From: Triparma columacea
Taxonomy: Eukaryota > Sar > Bolidophyceae > Parmales > Triparmaceae
Assembly: GCA_030267965.1 (NCBI GenBank)
Contig: BRYA01000937.1
Coordinates: 23,151-61,838 of the forward strand
Direction of reading: 5' to 3'
DNA length: 38,688 bases
Each line of letters begins with the position of its first letter. Positions within the stretch are counted from its first letter, which is position 1. The notes beneath the pieces were generated by a model that saw only the letters and a program-made list of their open reading frames with translations, was not told the DNA's origin and did no database searches. The position numbers and the translations under genes are program-made. Shown in pieces: positions 1-8,798 of the stretch.

Positions 1-340
1 GTAGGCACGTGTGGGTGGCGAGAGGGAGAACTTGGAGGCGAGTTCGGTGATGCGGACGCCAGCCTGTGTGTGTGTGGGGGGGGGGGGTTGAGTCTCGTGT
101 GTTTTGGCCTGTGTTGTGGAACAGTGGATAGGTTTGGGAGGGTGCCTCGGTCGTTGCTCGCTTGTCCACGAAAAGGCTTTTTTGGCAGCATGCACTCACC
201 TTCTCTCCCTGCACCATGCCGTTTGGGGTCAATGGTGGGTCAAAAGACCTCTCTGCTGTGGCGGTCCAGTTCACACCCCTGTCCCTGCATGAATAGTCCT
301 CTCTCTCGCCGTGGCGCATGACAAAGATGGCACCTTTCAT
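1..340 (-). CDS. Histidine phosphatase superfamily protein (UBASH3/Sts-like), 5' part only
   Basis: Spliced model complement(join(<1..63,200..340)). Exon 1 (47 codons) starts at the ATG at 340 and reads MKGAIFVMRHGERED, then ..SFDPPLTPNGMVQGEK. The RHG motif at residues 9-11 is the catalytic histidine motif of the phosphoglycerate-mutase-like histidine phosphatases; the spacing to the DPPLTxNG block is typical of the UBASH3/Sts-type branch. The donor AAG/GTGAGT (199) and an acceptor CACAG after a C-rich tract (64-65) keep phase 0 into exon 2, which begins AGVRITELASKFSLSP and runs off the left edge. It probably removes phosphate from a protein or small-molecule substrate; the substrate cannot be told. 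The second catalytic histidine lies outside the window. The exon reading is sound; the subfamily is less certain. It shares a divergent 5' region with the Hip gene on the other strand. Confidence 0.75.
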   Translation of the reverse strand, partial: MKGAIFVMRHGEREDYSCRDRGVNWTATAERSFDPPLTPNGMVQGEKVSACCQKSLFVDKRATTEAPSQTYPLFHNTGQNTRDSTPPPHTHTGWRPHHRTRLQVLPLATHTCL

Positions 341-794
341 ATATGATTATCGTTTTTGACCAGCAGCCTGTGTCGTAAGTTTGTCGTTTTGCTTTAAATA
401 ACTTTTGAGCAATTAATTCTTCCCCCACCTTGCCTCTGCCCTCTGCCCCTGAAAAGGAGTCAAAATATACAGGGAGAACATTGAGTTAGCATATTTTGAG
501 GGCTTTTCCATATCAATTTTAGATACATTTACGTGAGAGTGAGTGAGAGTGAGTGAGAGTGAGAGAGACGCCGTGACTTCCCCTAGGGTCTCCAACAGCC
601 CCTCAAGTGTTGGCGGTGTCGGCACAAACATCAATGATGTGACATTTTTGGCCCTTAACGATGGAATTTCGGTATTTTGACGATCCTCCCCTATTAACCT
701 ATCATCTAACACTCTCATAGCTCGTATAAATTCCTCTAGGAAGCCGCAGTGTGCAATCTTTGGTTGGACTTACCCTTTCATACCCCCTAAGAAG
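341..794. promoter_or_regulatory. Divergent intergenic region between histidine phosphatase and Hip genes
   Basis: 454 bases between two start codons facing away from each other, so it must hold both 5' UTRs and promoters. A GAGT/GAGA microsatellite sits at 533-568. No clear TATA box is obvious. An open frame on the minus strand (413-718) has no family resemblance and is not called as a gene. Confidence 0.5.
533..568. repeat. GTGAGA microsatellite
   Basis: Short tandem run of GTGAGAGTGA-type units in the divergent promoter between the first two genes. Simple sequence; no function inferred. Confidence 0.8.
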
Positions 795-2150
795 ATGCCT
801 TCCTCCACAGATCTTCATACGACACTCGATACACTTCAAGATCTCCTCGACAACGACACCTTCTTTGCAGAAAACGCTGATGGGGTTGCTGGATTGCTCC
901 ACAAGCTCTGCACTGCGATTGCTGACAAGCCGCAGCCGTCCAGTGGGGCTAATCGCGAGGAGGCGACAACTGCTGCTCCGATCATTGACGACGAGGGCGT
1001 TTGGGAGGTGGAAGACACTTCAGCTCCCCCATCCTTTGTCAATGCGACTGATAGTGAAGCGGAGAAGTTGTCCGATGACGACTTTGCGAAGTTGCAAGAT
1101 ACGGTGACGTCTAGTAAGTCGGCCGCTGCGGAGGCTGGATCTCCCGAGGAAAAGGTTGAACTTCTGACAAAGGCAATGGAGGCCGAGGCAAAGCTTGGTC
1201 AGCTGTCAGCGATGACCATTGCAAAGAGGGCTGAGCAGGTGAGAGGGGAGTGCAAAGTGAGCCGAAATTTGAAACCCTATCGGAAATGAAGAGGATGTGA
1301 AGTGCGTCGATGTCGTCATAGTTGAGCACACTGTCATCTGACCCTGAACCCCCTCGACCAGCTCCTTCTCTCCAAGAGGGTTCAGGCCGCCCTTGCCGAC
1401 GCCTCCGCTGCCATTGCCCTCAACCCTGACAGCTCGCGGTCCTTGCGCGTCAAGGGTATGTCGCTCCGCCGGCTCGGAAAGTACGAGGATGCCATGGCCG
1501 CCCTTGGAGCCGCGCAGTCCATCGACTTCAACGATGAGGCAGGCATTATGATGAACGAGATCAAGCCTTTCGTGGAGGAAATCAAGAAAACCGAGGCTGA
1601 AAAGAGGACCAAGGAGAAGGAGGAGAAACTCAAGGCGGCAAAGGCAAAGGCGGCGGAGAGGAGGAGGGCGCAGCAGGAGGCCGCTGAGAAGGCATCGTGC
1701 TGTGATTCTGGGCACGGCTGCAGCCACGGCCACAGCCACAGCCACGGCCAATCCGGTGGGGGCGGGGTGCCACCGGGAGCGGGGGGGGGGATGCCGGGTT
1801 TCCCTGGAATGGAGAACCTAAGTCCTTCCGCCCAGTCCAAGTTGATGGATTTGATGGCAGGCATGCAAAGTGGGCAGCCCGACATGGCCAAGGTTATGGA
1901 GGCAATGAATGATCCGGAGCTCGGCCCTGTCATTCAGAACCTTGTTGGTGGATCGATGGGAGGTATGGGAGGTATGGGAGGTATGGGAGGTATGGGAGGC
2001 ATGGGAGGCATGGGAGGCATGGGAGGCATGGGGGGAGCTCCACCAACTTCAGATGATAACGGGGTCGACATTTCAGATGATAACGGGGTCGACATTGAGT
2101 CCATCCCATCAGACGATGATGAGCCCCCAACCCTGATTGATGTCGACTGA
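795..2150 (+). CDS. Hsc70-interacting protein (Hip/ST13/FAM10 family) co-chaperone
   Basis: join(795..1238,1362..2150), 410 aa. Donor GCAG/GTGAG and acceptor CCAG keep phase 0. Exon 1 encodes the acidic N-terminal part with EGVWEVED near residue 75. Exon 2 starts with the TPR region (DASAAIALNPDSSRSLRVKG, then GKYEDAMAALGAA), followed by a charged helix rich in KEKEEKLKAAKA, a Cys/His-rich stretch (CCDSGHGCSHGHSHSHG), a glycine/proline linker, a short STI1/DP-like helix (LMDLMAGMQSGQPDMAKVMEAMNDPEL) and a GGM repeat. This order matches Hip, which binds the Hsc70 ATPase domain through its TPRs and slows ADP release in the cytosol. Differences from animal Hip: the GGM repeats follow the DP region instead of preceding it, and the Cys/His-rich stretch is extra. 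Stop TGA at 2148-2150. Confidence 0.85.
1956..2036 (+). repeat. 9-bp coding minisatellite (Gly-Gly-Met repeat) in Hip
   Basis: About nine copies of ATGGGAGGT/C inside the Hip coding sequence, giving MGG repeats. Two base-level sub-types (GGT and GGC ends) form blocks, which suggests slippage growth. GGMP-type repeats are known from Hip proteins. Confidence 0.9.
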
Positions 2151-2418
2151 TTAATCGGACAGGAGTTTGTGGAGTAACGGGTTGTAATGGTGATGCGGGT
2201 GGTTGGATAACGAAACGGGTGAAAATATGAAAAACCAAAATGTTCAGTTTCCCAAACCTCTCGCAACTTATTTCAACGTGGGCTCACTCCTTCCATATCC
2301 TAACAATACTCCCCCAGCATACCCACTAGCATGCTCCCCCACCTACTTAAACATCCCCAAGAGCACCACCCCCCCGAAACTCTGGCCGCTTCGAAGCCGA
2401 CGTTGGGTTGCCTGCCAA

Positions 2419-2862
2419 TTACTGGACGACCTCAGGGTTCTCAATGAGCATGAAGCGTCCGACCCTCTCCATGTTCTTGGTGAAGATCCCCATGAAGATG
2501 GAGAGGAGGGTCGCGGCGGTCTGGACGGGTAGGACCTTCTTGGCTACGTTGACGACGGGGGCGAGGGGGCCAGTGGTCTGCTTGTTGGCCTCGTCGATGC
2601 CCTTGATGATGTATGGGGAGACCTTGATGTCGGCGCCGAGGAGGGCGGGGCGGAGGACGATGTCGAGCTCCTTGAGGGTGGAGGCCTTGGTGTACTTGGA
2701 GGTCATGGAGACGGCCTTCCCTGCGACGGCCTCAGTGAGGTTGGCGGCAGTGGAGACGACGGCATAGTTCTTGGACTGGGCCCAAACGTCCTTGAACGTC
2801 GAGTAAGTCGACGTAAGGACAGTGTACTTGGGGACAGATGGGAGGTTAGGGACAGCGACCAT
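2419..2862 (-). CDS. Small perilipin/lipid-droplet-protein-like protein
   Basis: 147 aa, single exon. The ATG at 2862 follows an A-rich context; the frame stays open upstream to 3195, but that part is low-complexity S/P/L sequence and looks like 5' UTR. The start (VAVPNLPSVPKYTVLTSTYS) resembles the PAT motif opening of perilipins, followed by alanine/threonine-rich amphipathic helices (VVSTAANLTEAVAGKAVSMTS) and a hydrophobic helix around residues 115-130 (AATLLSIFMGIFT). Stramenopile oil-body proteins have similar size and layout. If right, it coats lipid droplets and shapes their storage and turnover. There are no catalytic motifs. The perilipin link rests on my reading of the pattern and is moderate at best; a small membrane-surface protein of other function is possible. 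It is tail to tail with no gene on the left (Hip ends at 2150). Confidence 0.6.
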   Translation of the reverse strand: MVAVPNLPSVPKYTVLTSTYSTFKDVWAQSKNYAVVSTAANLTEAVAGKAVSMTSKYTKASTLKELDIVLRPALLGADIKVSPYIIKGIDEANKQTTGPLAPVVNVAKKVLPVQTAATLLSIFMGIFTKNMERVGRFMLIENPEVVQ

Positions 2863-3373
2863 TTTTGTAGTGTGTTTGTGTGTTTGAAGTCTGCGGGAAA
2901 GAAACAGCGACAAAAAGGGAGAGGAGGTTAGTTGTTGTGGGGGAATGGGGGATAGAGAGGGTAGCAGGTTTAGTTTCCTTGGACAATAACAGGGTTTGGG
3001 TGGGGTGCGGAGGGGCAAGGAGGTCGGGGAGACGGATGAAATGGGAAATTCATCAATTAAAAGTCGATGGACAAATTGTGGGTATAAAAGTTCTTGCCCT
3101 TGAGGTACATTCGAGCGCATACAAATGCCACACACGGTATAATAGGGGAGACAGAAAGCTAGGTCGTGCTTTTTATAGTCATTCTGGACCGCCATAGATA
3201 CTCACTTGCTTTAAGACAATTTGCTCTTCCAATGCAAGGGGCATCGTCGACATGACCAGGAATCTGTCGATTGAGTGGTGGTTCTTCAAGTTGCAAATTA
3301 TAGATTGAATCTGATGGTTTTTCGATCAGCTTATTCGATTTATTTGTTTTCGCTTGCCTCCTAATATCGATGT
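2863..3373. promoter_or_regulatory. Upstream region of the lipid-droplet-like gene and 3' region of CYP97
   Basis: 511 bases without a gene. The minus strand carries a TATAAAAAG motif at about 3168-3178 and the plus strand a TATAAAAG at 3083-3090. The first could serve the leftward gene, although it lies some 300 bases from its ATG and would need a long leader. No RNA gene seen. Confidence 0.35.
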
Positions 3374-6300
3374 TCAATGGTCGACCGGGCACTTCCCGTT
3401 CCTCTCATCCCCTTGTCCTCCCCCCTTCATATTTTTCCCTTCCCCCATGCTTCCCTCCCCCTCCCCCTTATTCATTGCATCCCAATACCCTCCCCTCTTC
3501 CCATCCTTCCCCACCCTCCTCGTCCCTTCACTCCTCTCCCTCGGTATAACGTTCAGCCCGTTCATCGTATGTATCGTTGCCCCCGTCCTCATCCCCACGT
3601 CTTCTGCAGTCCCAGTGAATGTGAAGTAGTACTTCTTAAGCAGCATCGCCATAACGACCGTAGCCTCCATAATAGCAAACTGGTCCCCAACGCACTTCCT
3701 CTGCCCCCCCCCGAATGGCAGGAACGCAAAGTCCGAAGCAATTTCATTGGGGTAAAGTCCCCTCTCACCGAGCTCGGGGCTGAAACCTCCCCAACCCTTA
3801 ACTGCGGGGTTATTGATGGCCCTACCCCACCTGCTGGGGTCGAACTTCTCGGCCGTCGGGCCCCATAGGGCCTCGGACCTGTGTATGTTCCAGGTGGATA
3901 TGAATATGTCGGCACCCTTCATAACCTTGACCCCTTTCTTCAACTTGCTTCCACCCTGCGGTAACACGTCGTCCTTCAAAGCCCTCCTTATCAGTACCGG
4001 TGGTTCCGGGTACAGCCTAAGGCTTTCCGCCAGCGCCGCTCTCAATTTAACCATCCCCACGATGTCGTCGTAGTCCGGTTTATCCTTGTCTCCCATGACG
4101 TTGTCGATCTCGTCCTGTATGTCCTCGAGCATCCGCTGGTCGCCGGCGCAGAGCTCGTAGAGGGTCCAGGTTAGGACGGCGGCGGTGGTCTCGTGACCGG
4201 CGATTAACATTGTCATCATGTCGTCGCGGAGCTGCTTGCTCTCCACATCCTCGCCTCTCATGTCGACAAGGAATCTAGGGTGGGGGAGGGGGTGGGGTTG
4301 GTGGGGGGAGGGGGGATTTAGCTGAATGCGCGCCACTCCTACTGCAAGCCTTATTTTGGTGGGCTCGACGAGACAGATACATTTGTTCCTCGTGTACAAC
4401 CAACCCGAAAATCAATCCATCTCAATCTCCATCCCCCCCCCCCCCAAAATGTACTTACCTCAGTAAGCTCGGGTCATCGCTATTATCCCTTTCCTCCAGT
4501 TCCTCCACGCTTGCCTCCCTCCTAGTGTTAACACAATCGTTAATAAGTTCAGTAAGAATATCATCCAGCATCCCCATATCCCTCCTAAACTCCCTCTGTC
4601 CTTCCATGAATCTCGCCGCGAACGGTAGGTTCCAGTACGGTATAAAGCTCGTGCTCCTATGTTCGCTTTCCCTCAGGATCCTGTAAACCGCCTTAACAAC
4701 CGGGCTCTCCTTGGTTACTGATCCGAAGTCGTAGTTAAAAACAGCTTTGCCTATAATGTCCAAGCTCACGCTACAGAACCTCTCCTCCATCTCAGTTGCC
4801 CCGCCCCTATCAACGCAAGCGGCTACGTCCTGGTTGAGCCGATCCCCGCACTCTGCGAAGAGAACGATCATCCTGTTCAACCACCTCTTATGAAAACCAG
4901 GTACCAACGCCCTCCGTCTAACCTTCCATGTCTGCGGGTCTGCGGGGATAAGACCCTTACCCATAATGGGCTCTAAGATCTCCGCGAGGACACCCTTGTC
5001 GTAGGCTGTGGGGGAGGACTTTAGTATGTGCTTAGCCATTACGGGGTCGTTCACTATTAGGAAGGACTTGGGACCAAAGGCTAGGTTGAAGACTGGGCCG
5101 TACTTCTTGAAGTAGGTGGCGAGGAGGAGGAACAAAGGTCCTCCTGCGAGAGTCTGTGAAGTTGGGAATTACGTGAAGGGGGGGAAGGGGGGGGGGAGGG
5201 AGGGGGGTTAGGGTATGTGGATTTATTCGAACAAATTGGAACCAACCAACTCCTCCGCAACCAACACCTCCGCCCCCCCTCCCTCTCCCCCCAATACCCT
5301 TACCTGTAAATCTCCCCCGAGCGCTCCTTTAATAAAGCTCAAGAAGCTGCCTTCATACTTCTGAATTTCCGCCGTCGGCACCCTGCTCATTCCCACCATA
5401 TCCCCCATCCCAATAATGCTCAACGTGTTGAATATGAAGACCTTGACCGTGTCGAATAGCGTTAGCTCATACGTCTGCTTCGCCGTTGTTGTTGTTGTCG
5501 TTGACGCTGAAATTCCAGTGTCGTAGTCTTCAAGTAGGTCCCTCTTAGCCGGGCTGAACGTCCAGTCAGCCCCGCCAACCTTTACCCACTCCCCCTCGTC
5601 GTTCATCTCCATGCCTGAGAAACGGCGACGGAGCTTCTCGAGCTCCCAGTCGAACCCTTTCTCGGCCTCGCGGGAACGCCAGGTCTCCTGGAGGGAGGCT
5701 TCGTAGGTCTTTGAATCGAGGACTTCCAGACGGAGGGCTGTCTCGGAGTCGATTGGGGGTGGGGGGGAGGAGGAAGTGGTTGTGGGGGTGGTGGTGCGGT
5801 CCATTTCAGAAACTCTCAATGCAGTTTGATGTCTTTTGGAATGTTGCATCGTTGAATGTGTGTGGGGGGGGGGGGAGGAGAGGGGGGATAGCGGATATCG
5901 AATGCGATTGCACATGGGTGTTAGGTGACTCTTACACAGGAAGGTACATTGTGAAGTAATAACAGCTCCTTGTTGTCATGTGTTTGTTCCTCAGTATGGT
6001 CGTTTGGCAGCCATTTCAGCGTTACTGGCGTTTAATCATTGCGCGTGTCTCCGAAATGCACGCCGCATATCATACGCGTCGCGAATATGTGGTATATTTA
6101 CATCAGCAGAACAAACAACACTCAACGTCTCAAACAACTTTGCAATACCTCTCCTTCTTTCCTTCCTTACCTGTGTTTTATTTGTGATGTATGTGTTGTT
6201 GTATGTGTTATATATTGGCTAAATTGGTAGAGTTGAGTAGATGAAGGGGAATGATGCGTGGGCGAAAGTGTATTGTGTTAGAGCTGTGTAATGGGTCGCT

Positions 6301-7008
6301 GTTATCGTCCTTGTCGCAGATCTTGTTGTTGTTTGTTCCTCAGTATGGTCGTTTGGCAGCCATTTGGAAAACTGGCGTTATATCATTGCGCGTGTCTCCG
6401 AAATGCACGTCGCATATCATAAGTTATGTGAGTTCGTGTTGTATTTACATCAGCGGAACAAACAACATCATTCAACGTCTCAAACAACTTTGTGATACCT
6501 CTCCTTATCTTCTTCCTTACCTGCATCGTCGAATGTGTGTGTGTGTGTGGGAGGAGAGGGCGGATAGCCGATATCGAGTGTGATTGAACATGTGTGTTAG
6601 GTGATTCTTCTACAGGAAGGTACAGTGTGATGTAATAACAGCTTGTTGTTGTCATGCGTTTGTTCCTCAGTATGGTCGTTTGGCAGCCGTTTCTCCATTG
6701 CTGGCGTTTAATCATAGCGCGTGTCTCCGAAATGCACGTCGCATATCATATAGAGAAGCAGATTGTGGGTTGTCTCTTCATCGGAACGTCCACAACAAAA
6801 CGATACCTCTCCATCTCATTTCCCTCATCTCATCTTACCTGAGTTCCATAGTGCCAGCCGTTGTGAAGGTAGACAGTGTCCGTAGCTGTCTTTGTTTCAG
6901 TGTTTGTTTATGTAGTAAAAACCTCGGTGAAAAAGCTGACCCAAACTTACACATTTTAAAGCCAATTAATGTACATAATATGATCACTGATGACGTATAT
7001 GTCATCAT
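3374..7008 (-). CDS. Plastid cytochrome P450, CYP97 (LUT-like carotenoid hydroxylase) family
   Basis: complement(join(3374..4274,4459..5153,5304..5814,6839..7008)), 758 aa; all phases agree. Exon 1 (56 aa) is a bipartite plastid signal: hydrophobic core SSVIILCTLIGF, then the cleavage motif GSAF-SP and a basic stretch. The exon reading starts at ATG 7008 (a GTG further up is not used). The P450 body has the CYP97 signatures LAGGPLFLLL, KKYGPVFNLAFGPKSF, I-helix AGHETT (484-489), ExxR at 542-545, FDPSRW, and heme loop FLPFGGGQRKCVGDQ with Cys 653, plus the C-terminal TGATIHTMNGL. CYP97 enzymes hydroxylate the rings of carotenes in the plastid envelope or thylakoid, a step towards lutein/zeaxanthin and, in ochrophytes, the fucoxanthin and diatoxanthin routes. 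A 170-residue region before the P450 (exon 2) is longer than in plants. The first intron is about 1 kb and repetitive (see separate entry). Confidence 0.88.
5846..6172 (-). repeat. Intron repeat unit R1
   Basis: 327-base unit. On the minus strand it begins GTAAGGAAGG and ends near CAACGATGC. It shares long near-identical blocks with R2 and R3, for example the plus-strand block around TTTGTTCCTCAGTATGG and CGTGTCTCCGAAATGCAC. Confidence 0.8.
6321..6522 (-). repeat. Intron repeat unit R2 (partial)
   Basis: About 200 bases matching the donor-proximal part of R1 and R3; it lacks the part carrying the GT-rich and GATAGCC/GATATCGA blocks. It abuts R3 directly at the AG/GTAAGG junction. A 148-base spacer (6173-6320) separates it from R1. 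Confidence 0.75.
6523..6840 (-). repeat. Intron repeat unit R3
   Basis: 318-base full unit. On the minus strand it begins with the real exon 1 donor AG/GTAAGATG and ends GACGATGC-AG, so the unit alone has the form GT...AG of a complete intron. Confidence 0.8.
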
Positions 7009-7508
7009 AATTGATATTAAATGACGCACAAAGACTCCTTATTGACTATAACAAAGTGTAGGCCACAAAAATGGATCCTTTTCCTGGCAGATTATCGACA
7101 ATCCTCACTCCCAATTATAAACCAATAATAACACTAATATCACACGCAAACGACTAGAATGAGGACCAATGAGCTCTATGAACACTATCAACAACGCCAA
7201 CCACCAACACAGACTAAATTGAGCAAATAAGAGGACACAAACTCAGTGACTTGAAGGATGAGGTCTGCCATGCTTCTGGAATTCTTGGAGCCAGGTCTGA
7301 CTCCTGAACACTCTTCTCAGCGCCCAAAGCAACCCACAAAACCACACCTTAAGCGCAAACAGAGAACAAAAACACTCCCCTACACCCACGTTTCTACCCC
7401 AAATACTCTACACCAACCTCCTCCTCTTAAAACTCTCCTTAAACCCCCCTTCCCCCCCAACTGCTCCAACTCCTCGGTCCCAACCCCTCCTAATTTTCTC
7501 CCTAAAAA
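7009..7508. promoter_or_regulatory. Divergent intergenic region between CYP97 and CFAP97
   Basis: 500 bases between the two start codons. AT-rich near 6950-7150, then C-rich towards the CFAP97 start. No recognisable RNA gene. An open frame at 7258-7515 overlaps the CFAP97 start in another frame and is not a gene. Confidence 0.45.
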
Positions 7509-8606
7509 ATGCTAACCGTAGACCGTAAAGTCCCCTGGGGTCGTCCCTCCGAGGATGTGATAGCCCGTCGTCGTTCCCGCAAGGCTCACACACTCCACCG
7601 TCAGCGTTTGAAGGACACTTCTCGTCAGGTAGACTCGAACGAACCTGAGACCACGAACATGACGCACCTTAGGGTTAGAGCGAAGAAGAGACAGATGGCT
7701 GATGATAGGCTTCAAGAGATCGCGAACGAGAACAGGAAACTTATGGAGAAAATGAGCGCGATAATGAGGAACAAAGGACCTGCCGTAGGTAGAGGTTCCT
7801 CCACAAGGAAGAAATCACCAACACGTCTACGTCCCCTTCAACGTGGTGAGGCTATCTACAATAAAGGTGGTCTCCATACAGCCGTCAGGAAAAGGGAGCA
7901 GAACAGGATAGCCAACGAGAACCGAGCTATATTAGCGAGGATTAAAAACGGGAAAAACACAAGAAGCTATTACGACCATGCCAGAATGGGGAAGGAGGAA
8001 AAGGAAAGGCTGAAATACATCAAAAACATAAGCAAGTCCTACCAAAGGGACGTGCGCGTTCAAAAAGCACAAGCCAGAAGATCCATGTTACAAAACTCAG
8101 CCTCCTTAAACGCACCATCGTTCGATGTAGGGTCGAGAAGTTACGGAGGTGGGGAAGGGTATGGTCAAATTATGGATGGAGCCATGAAGGTTACACTACA
8201 TACGGCGAGGCAGATTAGGGAGGATGTTGCGACTAAGAGGGGGATGCCACTACCTGACCTTATGAGTAAACGACCAGGGGAAAGCAAAAATATTGGAGGA
8301 AGAGGTAAAGGACAAGGGGTCGGGAAGGTCGGCTCGGAGAAAACAGGCTTCACACTCCAACACAGTGGAGCCCCCGGTGGTGGTGGTTACATGGTTTCAC
8401 CCCCCTCACCTAACTTAAACATTACACCTGGGTTCGGTAGTCTTAGCCTCGATGGTGGGTTGGATGGTGGGATGGAGGGGTTTGGGGATTACGATTATGA
8501 GAGCGCGGAAGGGGGGAGGTTTGAAGGGAGAGGGTACTCGAGAGGAACGGGGGATAGACCGAGTACTACTGCTCAGAGTACTAGGAGCCAAGTTAGTAAG
8601 GAATAG
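7509..8606 (+). CDS. CFAP97/Hemingway-family axonemal protein
   Basis: 365 aa, single exon; ATG at 7509 in context AAAAAATG. The family pattern is two similar blocks: QEIANENRKLMEKMSAIMRN (about residues 68-90) and NRIANENRAILARIKNGKN (about 132-155), followed by SYYDHARM and a basic helix. These match the KIAA1430/CFAP97 domain, whose members are needed for motile cilia and flagella in animals and protists. The last 150 residues are glycine/serine-rich and probably disordered (GGGEGYGQ, GAPGGGGY). The protein should act in the axoneme or during its assembly, which implies that the organism makes flagella at some stage. Divergent from CYP97; the next gene follows on the same strand after 192 bases. 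Confidence 0.8.
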   Translation: MLTVDRKVPWGRPSEDVIARRRSRKAHTLHRQRLKDTSRQVDSNEPETTNMTHLRVRAKKRQMADDRLQEIANENRKLMEKMSAIMRNKGPAVGRGSSTRKKSPTRLRPLQRGEAIYNKGGLHTAVRKREQNRIANENRAILARIKNGKNTRSYYDHARMGKEEKERLKYIKNISKSYQRDVRVQKAQARRSMLQNSASLNAPSFDVGSRSYGGGEGYGQIMDGAMKVTLHTARQIREDVATKRGMPLPDLMSKRPGESKNIGGRGKGQGVGKVGSEKTGFTLQHSGAPGGGGYMVSPPSPNLNITPGFGSLSLDGGLDGGMEGFGDYDYESAEGGRFEGRGYSRGTGDRPSTTAQSTRSQVSKE

Positions 8607-8798
8607 GATGACATCAAACGTAACAAGGAGCAACAAACGTTTGCAAGGAATTTGGGGGAGTGGGGGGGGAGAGGGAAAGGGGGGAGGGGGGGTTGAAATG
8701 GAATATTGGTCCGAAATAAACGTCTTAGTGTCCTTCTATTTTAACCTTTTAGATAGATTAGTCTCAATTATTAGAAGGGAGCTTTGTACATCAAAACC

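Larger units (their letters stand above)
5815..6838 (-). other. Repetitive first intron of CYP97 with juxtaposed splice sites
   Basis: Read on the minus strand, the intron starts AG/GTAAGATG (6838) and ends TTGAG (5815). Inside it, CAG/GTAAGG, a 3' splice site directly abutting a 5' splice site with no exon between, occurs at about 6520-6523 and again at about 6170-6173. Both lie at borders of the repeated units listed below. This is the arrangement of recursive-splicing points, or of introns inserted into introns at an AGGT site. Confidence 0.6.

Noticed and set aside
413..718. 101-codon open frame on the minus strand upstream of the histidine phosphatase
   Set aside because: It covers the GTGAGA microsatellite (read as SLSLSLTLTHS), shows no family pattern, and has no donor that would join it to the ATG exon at 340.
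2863..3195. N-terminal extension of the lipid-droplet-like protein
   Set aside because: The frame is open, but the sequence is low-complexity S/P/L and holds TATA-like and poly-pyrimidine DNA; the ATG at 2862 has the better context.
5143..5153. Alternative acceptor CGCAG/GAGGACC for CYP97 exon 3
   Set aside because: It breaks the reading frame; the upstream CACAG/ACTCTC keeps it and restores the conserved LAGGPLFLLL.
7009..7029. GTG start for the CYP97 first exon
   Set aside because: Nuclear genes start at ATG; the first in-frame ATG is at 7008 and gives a good signal peptide.
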